This document shows, in pieces, positions 9,856 through 18,984 of a stretch of 64,000 nucleotides of DNA. The DNA lies in contig NZ_JARXOW010000001.1 of NCBI RefSeq assembly GCF_030182585.1, positions 186,001-250,000 of the forward strand. Direction: 5' to 3'. Under the pieces are notes generated by a model that saw only the letters and a program-made list of their open reading frames with translations, ran no database searches and was not told the origin of the DNA. Both the position numbers and the translations under genes were made by a program. This stretch comes from Pedobacter faecalis. Lineage in GTDB: Bacteria; Bacteroidota; Bacteroidia; Sphingobacteriales; Sphingobacteriaceae. Within the stretch, counting starts at the first letter, position 1; each line of letters begins with the position of its first letter.

Positions 9856-10200
9856 ATGCCACGTTCGGTAAACGCAGTAGCTTCGAGAAGAAGAAGAAAA
9901 AAGGTTCTTAATTTAGCCAAAGGCTATTGGGGATCAAGAAGCAAGGTATTCACCATTGCTAAGAACACAGTCGAAAAAGGTTTGCAGTATGCATACCGCG
10001 ACCGTAAAGTAAAGAAAAGAGAGTTTCGTGGATTGTGGATCCAGCGCATTAACGCCGGAGCCCGTCAGCACGGTATATCGTACTCACAACTGATTGGTAA
10101 ATTAGCTGCTAAAAATATTGGTTTGAACCGTAAGGTACTTGCTGATCTAGCAATGAATCATCCAGAGGCTTTCAAAGCTGTAGTTGATGCAGTAAAGTAA
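9856..10200 (+). CDS. rplT: 50S ribosomal protein L20
   Basis: The 114-residue product matches bL20, an early 50S assembly protein that binds 23S rRNA. It begins [16 protein letters not shown], contains AKGYWGSRS and [14 protein letters not shown] segments, and has normal length. In several bacteria L20 represses its own operon by binding mRNA; the 74-nt gap after rpmI leaves space for such a site but no specific structure was recognised. The gene is closed by the strong terminator at 10215-10243. Confidence 0.98.
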   Translation: MPRSVNAVASRRRRKKVLNLAKGYWGSRSKVFTIAKNTVEKGLQYAYRDRKVKKREFRGLWIQRINAGARQHGISYSQLIGKLAAKNIGLNRKVLADLAMNHPEAFKAVVDAVK

Positions 10201-10214
10201 GACATACATTTAAT

Positions 10215-10243
10215 AAAAAAGGGAGCCAAAAGCTCCCTTTTTT
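10215..10243. terminator. Bidirectional intrinsic terminator between rplT and bioD
   Basis: GGGAGC (10221-10226) pairs with GCTCCC (10232-10237) across a 5-nt loop, and A6 before the stem pairs with T6 after it. The A and T tracts make it usable from both sides, fitting the convergent rplT (plus) and bioD (minus). Confidence 0.93.
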
Positions 10244-10257
10244 ATTTTACAGACTTT

Positions 10258-10866
10258 TCATATTGTAATGTATTTGCCTGCTTCTGCAATTGTTTCTTTA
10301 GTGATGACATTTAAAGCCGGTACTTTTCCAAGAATCTTCACGCCACTGTATTTTTCAATATATTCTTCCGTCTCTGAATTGCTCTTACCATTAAAAATCA
10401 GGCCTTCTACAGGAATTTGGTAATGCTTCAGAACCTCCAGGGTGAGTAGTGTATGATTGATGCTACCCAAATAGTTCTGTGAGACGACGATAACTTTAAC
10501 ACCTAAGGATTTGATAAGATCCAGGATCAGGTCACGATCGTTCAACGGCACCATTAGCCCTCCGGCACCCTCAACTATAAGTGTGTTTGCTTGCGCTGGT
10601 AACTGAATAAGATCTTTATCGATTTCGATCCCATCAAGCCGGGCAGACAGGTGGGGAGATAAAGGTTGTCCAAGCCGGTATTTCTCTGGATGAATCGTTG
10701 TTTTTGTATTGCTGATCAGTTGCCCCACAAGCAGACTATCGCTAACATCCAGATCGCCCGATTGAATAGGTTTCCAGTAATCGGCATTAAGCTTTTCTGT
10801 TAAGATGGCACTGATGATTGTTTTTCCTATCCCTGTACCTATTCCGGTGATAAAATATTTTTTCAT
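10258..10866 (-). CDS. bioD: Dethiobiotin synthetase
   Basis: BioD catalyses ATP-dependent closure of the ureido ring of 7,8-diaminopelargonate to dethiobiotin, the penultimate step of biotin synthesis. The product has 202 residues, slightly short but in the family range. The P-loop GIGTGIGKT is at residues 8-16, and the conserved EGAGGLMVPL segment is near residue 99. Its start overlaps the end of bioF by 4 nt (ATGA type), so the two are translationally coupled. bioA and bioB are not in the window. Confidence 0.94.
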   Translation of the reverse strand: MKKYFITGIGTGIGKTIISAILTEKLNADYWKPIQSGDLDVSDSLLVGQLISNTKTTIHPEKYRLGQPLSPHLSARLDGIEIDKDLIQLPAQANTLIVEGAGGLMVPLNDRDLILDLIKSLGVKVIVVSQNYLGSINHTLLTLEVLKHYQIPVEGLIFNGKSNSETEEYIEKYSGVKILGKVPALNVITKETIAEAGKYITI

Positions 10867-11990
10867 ACGTTAAGTTTTGATAATGCATTGACTAAGCCGC
10901 TAATCTCAGGGTCGGTATTGTATAGATGAAGACATATTCTTAGTCGTTCATAGCCAACCGGAACGGTAGGGCTTAAGATAGCCCGTACGTCGAAGCCCTG
11001 ACTTTGAAGTTGTGCTGCTGCATTCCTGCAGCTGTCGTTTGACGGACAGATCAGGGTTTGAATAGTACTTTCCGTCGTTATTATATGTGGCATCTCAGCC
11101 TGCATTCTGGCGGTATATAGCTTGATTGTGTTGGCTATTGCTTCTGTGTAGTTGGTGTCGTTAAGCAAATGATAACCGGCGCTGACCATCGCAATTCCGT
11201 GTACCGGAGCTGCCGTGGTATAAATGAAACTTCTGGCAAAATTGATGAGGTAGTTCCTCAGAGTATTGCTTCCGATCACAGCGGCCCCATGAGAACCAAG
11301 GGCTTTACCGAAGGTCATGATGCGTGCAAACACTTTTGATTCCAGTTTAAGCTGTGACACCAAGCCTCGGCCATGATCTCCAAAAAGACCCGTGGCATGC
11401 GCTTCGTCGACAATCAATGCCGCGTCATAGCGTTCACATAACGTACTTATGGTGAGTAGAGGTGCCAGATCGCCGTCCATGGAATAAACGCTTTCTACGA
11501 CCACGTAGATGTTTCCTGACGCTTTCCTTAGTCTGGACTCCAACTGGTCGACATCGTTATGTTTAAACGTAAACCTGTTTGCGTGCGATAAGCGTGCTCC
11601 GTCTTTGATGCTGGCATGAACGAGTTCATCAGAAATAATGGTGTCACCGCGCTGAGGTAGGGAAGATAAAAGCCCGACGTTGGCATCATAGCCTGAATTG
11701 AAAATTAATCCGCTTTCTGCCCCATGGAATGCTGCAATGTAAGCTTCTGTTTCTTCTGTAAAAGCGTGGTTGCCCGATAGTAGTCGCGATCCGGTGGCGC
11801 CATGTTTATAATTGCCGAGCGAATTTAATATGCCCTCAGCCCGCTCTCTCAGCGCGCCAGACCGTGCAAAACCGAGGTAGTCATTAGAAGAAAAGTCTAT
11901 CAGAGCGCCCGGCTGCTCCAGCCTCCTTAGCGAACCGGCTAAAGTACGCTGCTCTAGTCTGCTTTGCATAAATTGCTCAGCTCTGGTCAT
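10863..11990 (-). CDS. bioF: 8-amino-7-oxononanoate synthase
   Basis: BioF is a PLP-dependent enzyme that condenses pimeloyl thioester with L-alanine, the first committed step of biotin ring assembly. The 375-residue product shows DEAHATGLFG, the probable PLP lysine in FGKALGSHGAA near residue 228, and the substrate-binding NDYLGFA and TGSRLLSGN segments near the N-terminus. Close relatives include 2-amino-3-ketobutyrate CoA ligase and serine palmitoyltransferase, but the adjacent bioD supports BioF. It starts only 5 nt after the XRE/S24 repressor gene, suggesting a shared transcript with the regulator. Confidence 0.93.
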   Translation of the reverse strand: MTRAEQFMQSRLEQRTLAGSLRRLEQPGALIDFSSNDYLGFARSGALRERAEGILNSLGNYKHGATGSRLLSGNHAFTEETEAYIAAFHGAESGLIFNSGYDANVGLLSSLPQRGDTIISDELVHASIKDGARLSHANRFTFKHNDVDQLESRLRKASGNIYVVVESVYSMDGDLAPLLTISTLCERYDAALIVDEAHATGLFGDHGRGLVSQLKLESKVFARIMTFGKALGSHGAAVIGSNTLRNYLINFARSFIYTTAAPVHGIAMVSAGYHLLNDTNYTEAIANTIKLYTARMQAEMPHIITTESTIQTLICPSNDSCRNAAAQLQSQGFDVRAILSPTVPVGYERLRICLHLYNTDPEISGLVNALSKLNV

Positions 11991-11995
11991 GAACC

Positions 11996-12772
11996 CTAGT
12001 TTTTATTAAGCTGAGAGATAGATTTTTGCATTTGTGACATCATGTGGGTCAGCGTTTCGATGGTTGGTTCAGGCGTCGGGTCAGGAAGCGCAGAGGAAAT
12101 AAATGCTTTTGCTTTCCATATTTCCAGAATGTCTTCGGACGATATGTTATAGGGGTCGTAAGCTTTATTGTCTGAGACGAGTTTCAGTTCTTTGTTCTCT
12201 CTGAATTTGTTTCCGGCCCTTTTGTACACTATACCTTCATTTCTGCTGATAACGATATAGGTGTCGCCAGCTTTTATATCATGCCAGTTGTCCAGGTACT
12301 CGGCAAGAATAATGCTTCCAGGTTGAATAGGCAGCATGGAATCGCCCATAATCTCGAATGCCCTGAAGGTGCCGTTTCTGAGAAAAGGTAATGGCAGATG
12401 AAATTTTGGAAGATCTTTAATGTATTCCGGATCAGACAGACCATTTAAATAACCTGCACTGGCCTTAACCGGAACGAGTTCGATGTTCTCATTCTCATCT
12501 TTGTCTACCGAGATGCTTAATATCCTGAGGTTAGATCCCTGACTTTTTGGTTTTGGCTTCCAGTTATCATTGATGTTTTCATTAATGAATTCATCTATCG
12601 TCAACTCAAAATATTCTGCTATCTTTTTTAGCAGGTCATATTTAGGTTCTGCCCGATCTTCCTCATAAGCTCCGATCAGCGATCGCTTAATTTCCATAAT
12701 ATCAGCGAACTGCTGCTGTGTAAGACCTTTTTTCTTTCTAAGGTACTTCAGGTTAGAGGAGATATTTGCCAT
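11996..12772 (-). CDS. XRE-family repressor with S24 (LexA/CI-like) C-terminal domain
   Basis: The 258-residue product has an N-terminal helix-turn-helix (about 5-62, KKGLTQQQFADIM) and a C-terminal S24 domain. The likely catalytic serine is Ser145 in GDSMLP, the likely general-base lysine is Lys184 in IVYKR, and an Ala-Gly pair sits at 106-107, where LexA/CI-type proteins are cleaved. It may therefore inactivate itself on a stress signal. The gene is divergent from the GIY-YIG-like gene, and the shared intergenic region holds three copies of an inverted repeat that are good candidates for its own operators. It lies 5 nt upstream of bioF, an unusual partner for this regulator type. Confidence 0.88.
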   Translation of the reverse strand: MANISSNLKYLRKKKGLTQQQFADIMEIKRSLIGAYEEDRAEPKYDLLKKIAEYFELTIDEFINENINDNWKPKPKSQGSNLRILSISVDKDENENIELVPVKASAGYLNGLSDPEYIKDLPKFHLPLPFLRNGTFRAFEIMGDSMLPIQPGSIILAEYLDNWHDIKAGDTYIVISRNEGIVYKRAGNKFRENKELKLVSDNKAYDPYNISSEDILEIWKAKAFISSALPDPTPEPTIETLTHMMSQMQKSISQLNKN

Positions 12773-12801
12773 AAATAAAAAAGTTAAAATAAATTTGTTT
12801 G

Positions 12802-12884
12802 TACTAAAATTGTTAGTATTATTGTACCAATAAAGTTAGTATTAATAATTGATTTCTGCAATAAATATACTAATTAAATTAGTT
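12802..12884. promoter_or_regulatory. Three-copy inverted-repeat operator between repressor and GIY-YIG gene
   Basis: Three sites share the architecture TACTAA-N5-TTAGTA. Site 1 is 12802-12818 (perfect arms). Site 2 is 12825-12841 (left arm TACCAA). Site 3 is 12868-12884 (right arm TTAGTT; its core 12869-12883 is a perfect 7-1-7 palindrome). Centres lie 23 and 43 bp apart. Dyad sites of this kind in a divergent promoter region next to an XRE/S24 gene point to repressor binding; the assignment is inference. Confidence 0.65.
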
Positions 12885-12906
12885 TAAACAAGTAATAGCA
12901 AGCATC

Positions 12907-13257
12907 ATGAGAAAATTTGTTTATATCGTTACAGACCGCAACCGTACAAGTTTACACGTAGGAATTAGTGCCGACCTTATCAAAACGCTTGATTTTTATA
13001 AGAAGATGCCTTGCCTGTTTTTTGATAGTGCACATCAACTGACAAGACTTGTGTATTTTGAGGAGTTTAAAACCGAGGCGCAGGCGCTGAGCAGATTCAA
13101 ACAGATGAGTAGGTTTACAAGGGCTCAAAAGGAGCGTATTGTAAGATCTTGTAATCCCGACTGGATTGATCTTACAATAGGCCTTGATTTCGAACATATC
13201 ATGATGGCGAAGAAGATTTCTACTCAGGTAAATCTTCAGTTCGGCATCCTCTCCTAG
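12907..13257 (+). CDS. Degenerate GIY-YIG (URI-type) nuclease-like protein
   Basis: The 116-residue product resembles small URI-type GIY-YIG endonucleases over its whole length: FVYIVTD at 4-10, RLVYFEEF at 47-54 and NPDWIDL at 83-89. The key positions are altered. The YIG triplet is replaced by HVG (17-19), and where the family has its metal-binding glutamate in AxxRExxIK the sequence reads ALSRFKQMS, placing Phe64 at that position. Nuclease activity is therefore doubtful and a binding role is possible. It is transcribed divergently from the XRE/S24 repressor across the three operator-like repeats, so it is probably controlled by it. Confidence 0.78.
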   Translation: MRKFVYIVTDRNRTSLHVGISADLIKTLDFYKKMPCLFFDSAHQLTRLVYFEEFKTEAQALSRFKQMSRFTRAQKERIVRSCNPDWIDLTIGLDFEHIMMAKKISTQVNLQFGILS

Positions 13258-13267
13258 TTAATCCGGC

Positions 13268-16200
13268 TTACCACCCTGGGGCAAATGTAAGTCCAAATAC
13301 GCCTGCCGATACGTCCTTACGCTGAAAAGGGAACGCGTAATATGGCTCCAGAACAAAATAGCCAAACACGTTAACCCGTAGGGAAATGCCTGCACTAAGT
13401 GCAGGAACACGTTCATTGGTGAAACTTGTTGTAATTGGGTTTCCGTTTTCATCAACTACTGGCTGACCTGCTGAATTAAGCACAGGTACCGTCTGATAAG
13501 TGGGCTGTCCTTTAAATACGACCTTTTGCCCCTCATTCCAGGCTACACCGGCATCAAAAAATAGATTGAGGTCAGAAAAGAGCAAACCTGATGGGATCTG
13601 GGCAAGTTTTTTAGGCCCTGTAAATGGTAGTCTGAGTTCAAAATTGAATACTGCCATTTTACTCCCTGACAACTGATTAATGTCGAAGCTTCCGTTTTGT
13701 GATTGGTTGCGGTACAGGGAATTTGCCTCATATCCACGGATGAAGTAAGGATATCCAATGAACAAGGGGTAAAGGTTTTCGCCGTCTTTGCCAATTCTCA
13801 AATAATTGTAAGTTCTTGCAGCAAAGGTGACAGGTTTAACCCGGAGATACCTTCTGGCATCAAGCGTAACTGCCGAAAACTGGTAATCGCCAAAGTATTT
13901 CTCTGCGCCTACGCGATAACGGAATCCATCTAATGGCCCGGTTATCCCATTGATTGTATTGTCGCCTACAAAAGATGCGTTGGTTTGGAAAATAGAGAAA
14001 GCATTAAAAGGCATTCCATACTCGTTTGTAGCCTGGTCAGTGGCTACCTTATTTCGGTCGGAACCAATATAGTAGCCATCGTAGGTATAATAGTTGCTTA
14101 TCCGGTCTATCCGGTAACCATAATGGGAAAAAGCCCCGCCAGCTTCAAATCTGTGGACTTTATTAAAAGGGTAGGCGCCAAACACCTGCACCTGGTCTTC
14201 AAAAGTCCTGATCAGGTTTGTACGGTCGTTAATCACTTCTTCAGTATTTCCGTTGTAGCTGATCTGGTCCGGAACAACCTCCCTGAAACCTGTTATATAC
14301 GGGATGTGAGATACCGCAACGCCCCAGTTTATACGGCTTTGCTGATTGATATACCCCACCATACCTCCAAAGTCGTAGATTTCCCCGTTTATGGATACGT
14401 TTGCCACAATTTGATTTCTGCCAAGGATATCACTGAACATGCCTACGATGCCACCCTGCACACCAGTTCCAAACCGGCTGGCGGAAACGCCAACACCGCT
14501 ATTAGCAAGATAATCCAGGCGGAATTTCGGTTTGTACGGAACGAGCCGCATGGAGTCGGCACTAGTCTTTTCAAAACGTTCGAAATTGCCAAGATTGGAG
14601 TTTACGATGTCTACCCCAGCATTCTCCATTGGAGGTAAAACCGCCGCATCGAAGTTAACTTCGTTTGGATCAACATCCACAGCCCTGAAGTTAGCGAGCG
14701 GGGAGTTGTACAAGGTATACCGTTGATACCTATAATAGCTGTATACGATGTCGTCGTTCCTGGAAACTGAGATAGCAGGAGAGAATTCAGTAATACCGCT
14801 TATCCCGGTGAAGTAGTCTGTTAGCTGTTTTACGGACTTGTTGCCTAGGTTATACTCATACAAATTTCTGAATCCATCACGGTTAGACAGGAAGAACAGT
14901 CTCTTGCTGTCGCCCGAAAACTGCGCATTCAAATTATTGGCACCAGGGAAAACAGGAATGTTGCTTAATGACTTTGAGGCGAAATCGTATACCGTCAGGT
15001 TAATCGGATGAACGGCATTTGTGCCGCCCTGACTCATTGAGGCTCTGTCAGACGAGAATACCAGCATTGTGCCGTCAGGGGAATAGCTCGGTGCGTAATC
15101 AGAATACGTGTCATTCGTAATTTGGGTGATTTCCTTTGTTCTGATATTGTAAGAGAAAATATCACTTTGACCTTCAACCATTCCTGAAAAAGCGATTACT
15201 TCGCCGTTGGGCGACCATGTTAGGTTGCCGAACTGCTCCACCTGCTTCATGTCGGTTCTGAGTACCACCTTTCCATTGCTGATGTTAATGATCATCAGTT
15301 GATTTTTGCCCTTGCTGAAAATGCTAAAAGCGAATTGCTTGCTGTCTGGCGACCAGGCACCGGCAGACTCAAGAAAGTTATAGTCGTCTATATGTGAGTT
15401 GGCCACCTGGCTGCTCAGTTTTCTAATGATCTGCCCGGTCTTGGCGTCGGCCAGAAACAGATCTATGCCGAAAAGATCTTTCTCCGATAAGAATACCAGG
15501 TATTTACCATCCGGACTAAGGGCAGGGGCCACGTTCATATTCCCCGCGTTCTTATTATCTATAATCTTCGTTCCGGTTATTTGTATCTGTGAGCTATCGG
15601 GTTTCAACATCGGACGGTAATGTGTTTCGATGGCGTTTTTCCAAAGCCCTGAAAGCGTGTTGTCGTCATAACCGAAAGTGTACCTTAACCCGTTCTCGTA
15701 CCCATAACGTGCAGTGGCCTTAAACAGGGGGACTATTGTAGTATCCCCATAGCGGGAGCCAATGAAAGTCCAGAATGCTTGTCCATACCGGTATGGGAAG
15801 TATTTATTGGAGTTCGTTAAATCTTTCAAAGAAGGGATATCCCTGTTCAGCAAAGCATCACGCATCCACATGGAAGTGAAGGCATCTACTTTTCCTACCG
15901 ACAGGTACTCGGCCATACCTTCAATCATCCATAACGGGATCTGACTGATGTTTTCCAGCCCCATAGAGTCTTTTTCCAACAATATATGATACTGAAAAGC
16001 GTGCACCAGCTCATGCCCTAAAACATGGCGGGTCTGGTTGTTCAGTTCCATCACAGGCATAATAACCCTGTTCTTGAAGGCCTCGGTAACACCGCCGGTC
16101 CCAACGCCAACTTCTCCCTGAAGCGCCGTTGTCTGCTGAAAATCCGGGTGGTTGTTATACAGAATGATGGGATTCTTTTTAAAGAAAGTATCTCTGAAAA

Positions 16201-16435
16201 CCTCCTGATGCATCTTATACCATGTCTCCGCATCTTCCGCAAATTTCTTCACCATCTTCTCATTCTTCAGATAATAATAAAGCTCAAAATGCGGTGTTTG
16301 AAGGACTTTGAATTTCTCGTTTTTATAGCGTACCCTGTTCTGTCCGAAATATTGTGCATTAACGGTGAACGCGGAGAGTACAACGATGACAACCATCAGA
16401 ATCAACCGTTTCAAAGATGTAGCGCTTTTTATCAT
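13268..16435 (-). CDS. Exported gluzincin-like metalloprotease / PD40 propeller / outer-membrane barrel fusion
   Basis: The 1055-residue product starts with a signal peptide (1-27, ending VNAQ). A zinc peptidase-like module follows with HELVH at 141-145 and an EGMAEY segment at 172-177 that supplies a third ligand. Residues about 300-570 hold PD40/TolB-type propeller blades (SPDGKYLVF, SPDGTMLVFSSD). Residues about 640-1055 look like a BamA/surface-antigen-type beta-barrel, with alternating hydrophobic strands, an F-D-A-G-V-A-W strand and a C-terminal Trp. The whole suggests an outer-membrane protein with a periplasmic or surface protease and propeller; its substrate is unknown. The PBP1A gene lies 86 nt upstream on the same strand. 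Confidence 0.83.
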   Translation of the reverse strand: MIKSATSLKRLILMVVIVVLSAFTVNAQYFGQNRVRYKNEKFKVLQTPHFELYYYLKNEKMVKKFAEDAETWYKMHQEVFRDTFFKKNPIILYNNHPDFQQTTALQGEVGVGTGGVTEAFKNRVIMPVMELNNQTRHVLGHELVHAFQYHILLEKDSMGLENISQIPLWMIEGMAEYLSVGKVDAFTSMWMRDALLNRDIPSLKDLTNSNKYFPYRYGQAFWTFIGSRYGDTTIVPLFKATARYGYENGLRYTFGYDDNTLSGLWKNAIETHYRPMLKPDSSQIQITGTKIIDNKNAGNMNVAPALSPDGKYLVFLSEKDLFGIDLFLADAKTGQIIRKLSSQVANSHIDDYNFLESAGAWSPDSKQFAFSIFSKGKNQLMIINISNGKVVLRTDMKQVEQFGNLTWSPNGEVIAFSGMVEGQSDIFSYNIRTKEITQITNDTYSDYAPSYSPDGTMLVFSSDRASMSQGGTNAVHPINLTVYDFASKSLSNIPVFPGANNLNAQFSGDSKRLFFLSNRDGFRNLYEYNLGNKSVKQLTDYFTGISGITEFSPAISVSRNDDIVYSYYRYQRYTLYNSPLANFRAVDVDPNEVNFDAAVLPPMENAGVDIVNSNLGNFERFEKTSADSMRLVPYKPKFRLDYLANSGVGVSASRFGTGVQGGIVGMFSDILGRNQIVANVSINGEIYDFGGMVGYINQQSRINWGVAVSHIPYITGFREVVPDQISYNGNTEEVINDRTNLIRTFEDQVQVFGAYPFNKVHRFEAGGAFSHYGYRIDRISNYYTYDGYYIGSDRNKVATDQATNEYGMPFNAFSIFQTNASFVGDNTINGITGPLDGFRYRVGAEKYFGDYQFSAVTLDARRYLRVKPVTFAARTYNYLRIGKDGENLYPLFIGYPYFIRGYEANSLYRNQSQNGSFDINQLSGSKMAVFNFELRLPFTGPKKLAQIPSGLLFSDLNLFFDAGVAWNEGQKVVFKGQPTYQTVPVLNSAGQPVVDENGNPITTSFTNERVPALSAGISLRVNVFGYFVLEPYYAFPFQRKDVSAGVFGLTFAPGW

Positions 16436-16521
16436 AATATGATAGGTTAGTATAATTTAAATGTACGAAGTTTTACATAAACAAGTTTAAACGGCAAGAT
16501 GTTACACGCGACTAAAAATAT

Positions 16522-18984
16522 TTAGCTCTTATTGCTGTCGTCCTGCTCTTTTTCTTCCTGCCGCTGTTTCCTTCTTAGCTGTCTTTCTTCGCGTCTGGTT
16601 AGGGGCGCTGGTTGTACGGCCTCCTGTTTGGCCGGCTGTGATGCAGGAGCGGCCGGTTTTACTTCAGCTGGCTTTTGCTCCTCCTGCTGAGTCTTTTCGG
16701 GCTGCTCACCCTCAAGCAAAGGCACCTCGAAATCTGTTGAGTCGACCGCCAAGCTATCCGTTTCGGTAGTATCCCTGACATACCTTGGGGTGGGGCAGTA
16801 ATATTCTCTCTCGATTTTTACTTTTGGTTTAGGGAAGCGGCCTTTCGTATAACCGGTACTGGGATCCTTATACACCTTGTCCATAAATTTGGCAAAGATG
16901 GGGAGCGCTGTTTTCGAACCTTCCCCTGTTTCACCGTTTTTAAAGTGCGCCGTCCGCTCATCGCAGCCCACCCAAACACCTGTGACAAGGTCTTTGGTAA
17001 CACCCATATACCAGGCGTCCACATAGTCGGATGATGTTCCGGTTTTACCACCTATTTCGTTGTTATGCAATACTTCTCCGTACGACCAAAGTGCCTGAGA
17101 CGTACCTTCAGGCTCCTCCACGCCGCCTCTGAGCATATAGAGCATCAGCCAGGCGATTTCTTCACTCAGCACACGCTTAGTTTTAGTTTTAAACTCTTCG
17201 ATCAGGTTGCCGTCCTGATCCGTAATACGTTCAACCAAAATCGGATCTGTACGCACGCCCTCGTTCAAAAACGTACCGTAGGCACGCACCATTTCATATA
17301 CCGACACGTCATTTGGTCCCAGACTTACAGAGGGCACGGTGGCCAGCTTGCTCTCGATGCCGCACTCATGCGCCCATTTAACTACATTCTCTGCGCCTAC
17401 GGCTTCAGTTACCTGGGCCGTAATGGTGTTTACCGATTTGGCCATTGCCCAGCGAAGCGACATTTCGCGGTAGGTAATGTTCCAATCGGCGTTTTTAGGC
17501 TCCCAGTATTCAGTTTTTCCCTTTTCCTGGTAAGCTATACGCACTGGCTTATCTGTAAATTTGTCGCATGGACTCATGCCTTGCTCCAGCGCGGCAAGGT
17601 AAGCGAAGGGTTTGAAAGTAGAGCCCGCTTGCCTTTTCGCCTGACTCACATGGTCATATTTAAAGAATTTATGGTCGATACCACCCACCCACACCTTAAT
17701 CTTTCCGCTGAAGGGGTCCAGCGTCATCATACCAGTATTTAGGATTTTTCCATAGTATTTAATGGAGTCCATGGTGGAGAACAAGGTATCGCGGTCGCCA
17801 TTCCAGGTAAATATTCTCATCCTCTTTTTACGGTTAAAATAGGCTTCTACAGAATCAGGCTGATCCTTGAACTTTTTTTCAAGCATAGCATATACCGGCA
17901 GGTTCTTCATAGCACGTCCCGGATAGTCAACCTTATTGTCTTCAGAGTCGTACCAAGGGTCCTGGTTACCCCATACGTTGTAAAATCTACGTTGAAGTAC
18001 CTTCATCTGTTCAGAAACGGCCTCTTCCGCATACTTCTGGAGTTTGGAATCAATGGTGGTGTAGATTTTTAGCCCGTCCTCATACAAGTCATAGTTATTC
18101 TCCTCACACCATTTTTCAAGATATTTGTCGACCGCCGTACGCAGGTAAGAATCACCCTCACTGCCGCCGTCCATCATACCTTCACGTAAATTAAGACCGG
18201 TACGTTTGAACGTGTCGAGTTGGGCAGCCGTCAGGTAATTATATTTATTCATCTGTGTGAGGACTACATTTCGTCGTTCCAGCGCACGCTCCGGATTTCT
18301 AACAGGGTTATACATGGAGGTGCCTTTCAACATGCCCACCAGCAATGCTGATTCCGGGATTTCCAGTTTGTCGGTCGTTTTATCGAAATATATCCTCGCA
18401 GCAGTCTTGAGCCCGTATGCATTGTTACCGAACGAGACGGTATTGAGGTACATCGTCAGGATATCGTTTTTTGAGTAGTTGGCTTCAAGTTTCACCGCTG
18501 TAAGCCATTCCTTAAGTTTAGGAACGATTGTTCTGAGCAAGGGTATTTTGCTTAGAAGGCCCTGCGATTTATTGTAACGCGTCCGGTAAAGGTTTTTAGC
18601 GAGCTGTTGAGTAATGGTACTTGCTCCGCGCCGGTCGCCCGTAGCGGTCGATATACTGCTTGAAAGCAAAGAACGAAAGTCGATCCCCATATGCTGGTAG
18701 AAGCGTACATCTTCGGTGGCAACCAGTGCTTCAATAACGCTGGAATCAATCTCTTCGAAACTTACCGGGGTACGGTTTTCCTTAAAATAACGTCCTATCA
18801 ACTGTCCGTCTGAAGTGTATAATTCAGAACCTACACGAAGCGTAGGCGATTTAATGTCTTTGTAAGAGGGCGAATAGCCAAATAACCAGAGAAAGTTAAG
18901 TTGGAGCGCACAAAAGAAGATAATAATGCAATAAATGAATATGATTGAGTAACGGATAAACTTATTCCGGATTTCTTTAAACAT
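16522..18984 (-). CDS. Class A penicillin-binding protein (PBP1A type)
   Basis: This is a bifunctional peptidoglycan glycosyltransferase/transpeptidase of 820 residues. A single membrane anchor (about 12-33) precedes the GT51 domain (about 60-240), which shows EDVRFYQHMGID with the catalytic glutamate, and RRGASTITQQLAKN. The transpeptidase domain shows the SxxK serine in AGSTFKPF near 455, SVN near 515 and KTGT near 647. The C-terminal tail (about 725-820) is low complexity, rich in Pro, Glu, Gln, Ala and Lys, and probably disordered. It acts at the inner membrane facing the periplasm. Length and motif order are normal for PBP1A. Confidence 0.95.
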   Translation of the reverse strand: MFKEIRNKFIRYSIIFIYCIIIFFCALQLNFLWLFGYSPSYKDIKSPTLRVGSELYTSDGQLIGRYFKENRTPVSFEEIDSSVIEALVATEDVRFYQHMGIDFRSLLSSSISTATGDRRGASTITQQLAKNLYRTRYNKSQGLLSKIPLLRTIVPKLKEWLTAVKLEANYSKNDILTMYLNTVSFGNNAYGLKTAARIYFDKTTDKLEIPESALLVGMLKGTSMYNPVRNPERALERRNVVLTQMNKYNYLTAAQLDTFKRTGLNLREGMMDGGSEGDSYLRTAVDKYLEKWCEENNYDLYEDGLKIYTTIDSKLQKYAEEAVSEQMKVLQRRFYNVWGNQDPWYDSEDNKVDYPGRAMKNLPVYAMLEKKFKDQPDSVEAYFNRKKRMRIFTWNGDRDTLFSTMDSIKYYGKILNTGMMTLDPFSGKIKVWVGGIDHKFFKYDHVSQAKRQAGSTFKPFAYLAALEQGMSPCDKFTDKPVRIAYQEKGKTEYWEPKNADWNITYREMSLRWAMAKSVNTITAQVTEAVGAENVVKWAHECGIESKLATVPSVSLGPNDVSVYEMVRAYGTFLNEGVRTDPILVERITDQDGNLIEEFKTKTKRVLSEEIAWLMLYMLRGGVEEPEGTSQALWSYGEVLHNNEIGGKTGTSSDYVDAWYMGVTKDLVTGVWVGCDERTAHFKNGETGEGSKTALPIFAKFMDKVYKDPSTGYTKGRFPKPKVKIEREYYCPTPRYVRDTTETDSLAVDSTDFEVPLLEGEQPEKTQQEEQKPAEVKPAAPASQPAKQEAVQPAPLTRREERQLRRKQRQEEKEQDDSNKS

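Noticed and set aside
13985..14638. Plus-strand open frame of 217 codons
   Set aside because: It is antisense to the barrel region of the 1055-residue protein at 13268-16435; that gene has a signal peptide and motifs, this frame has none.
17065..17742. Plus-strand open frame of 225 codons
   Set aside because: It is antisense to the transpeptidase domain of the PBP1A gene.
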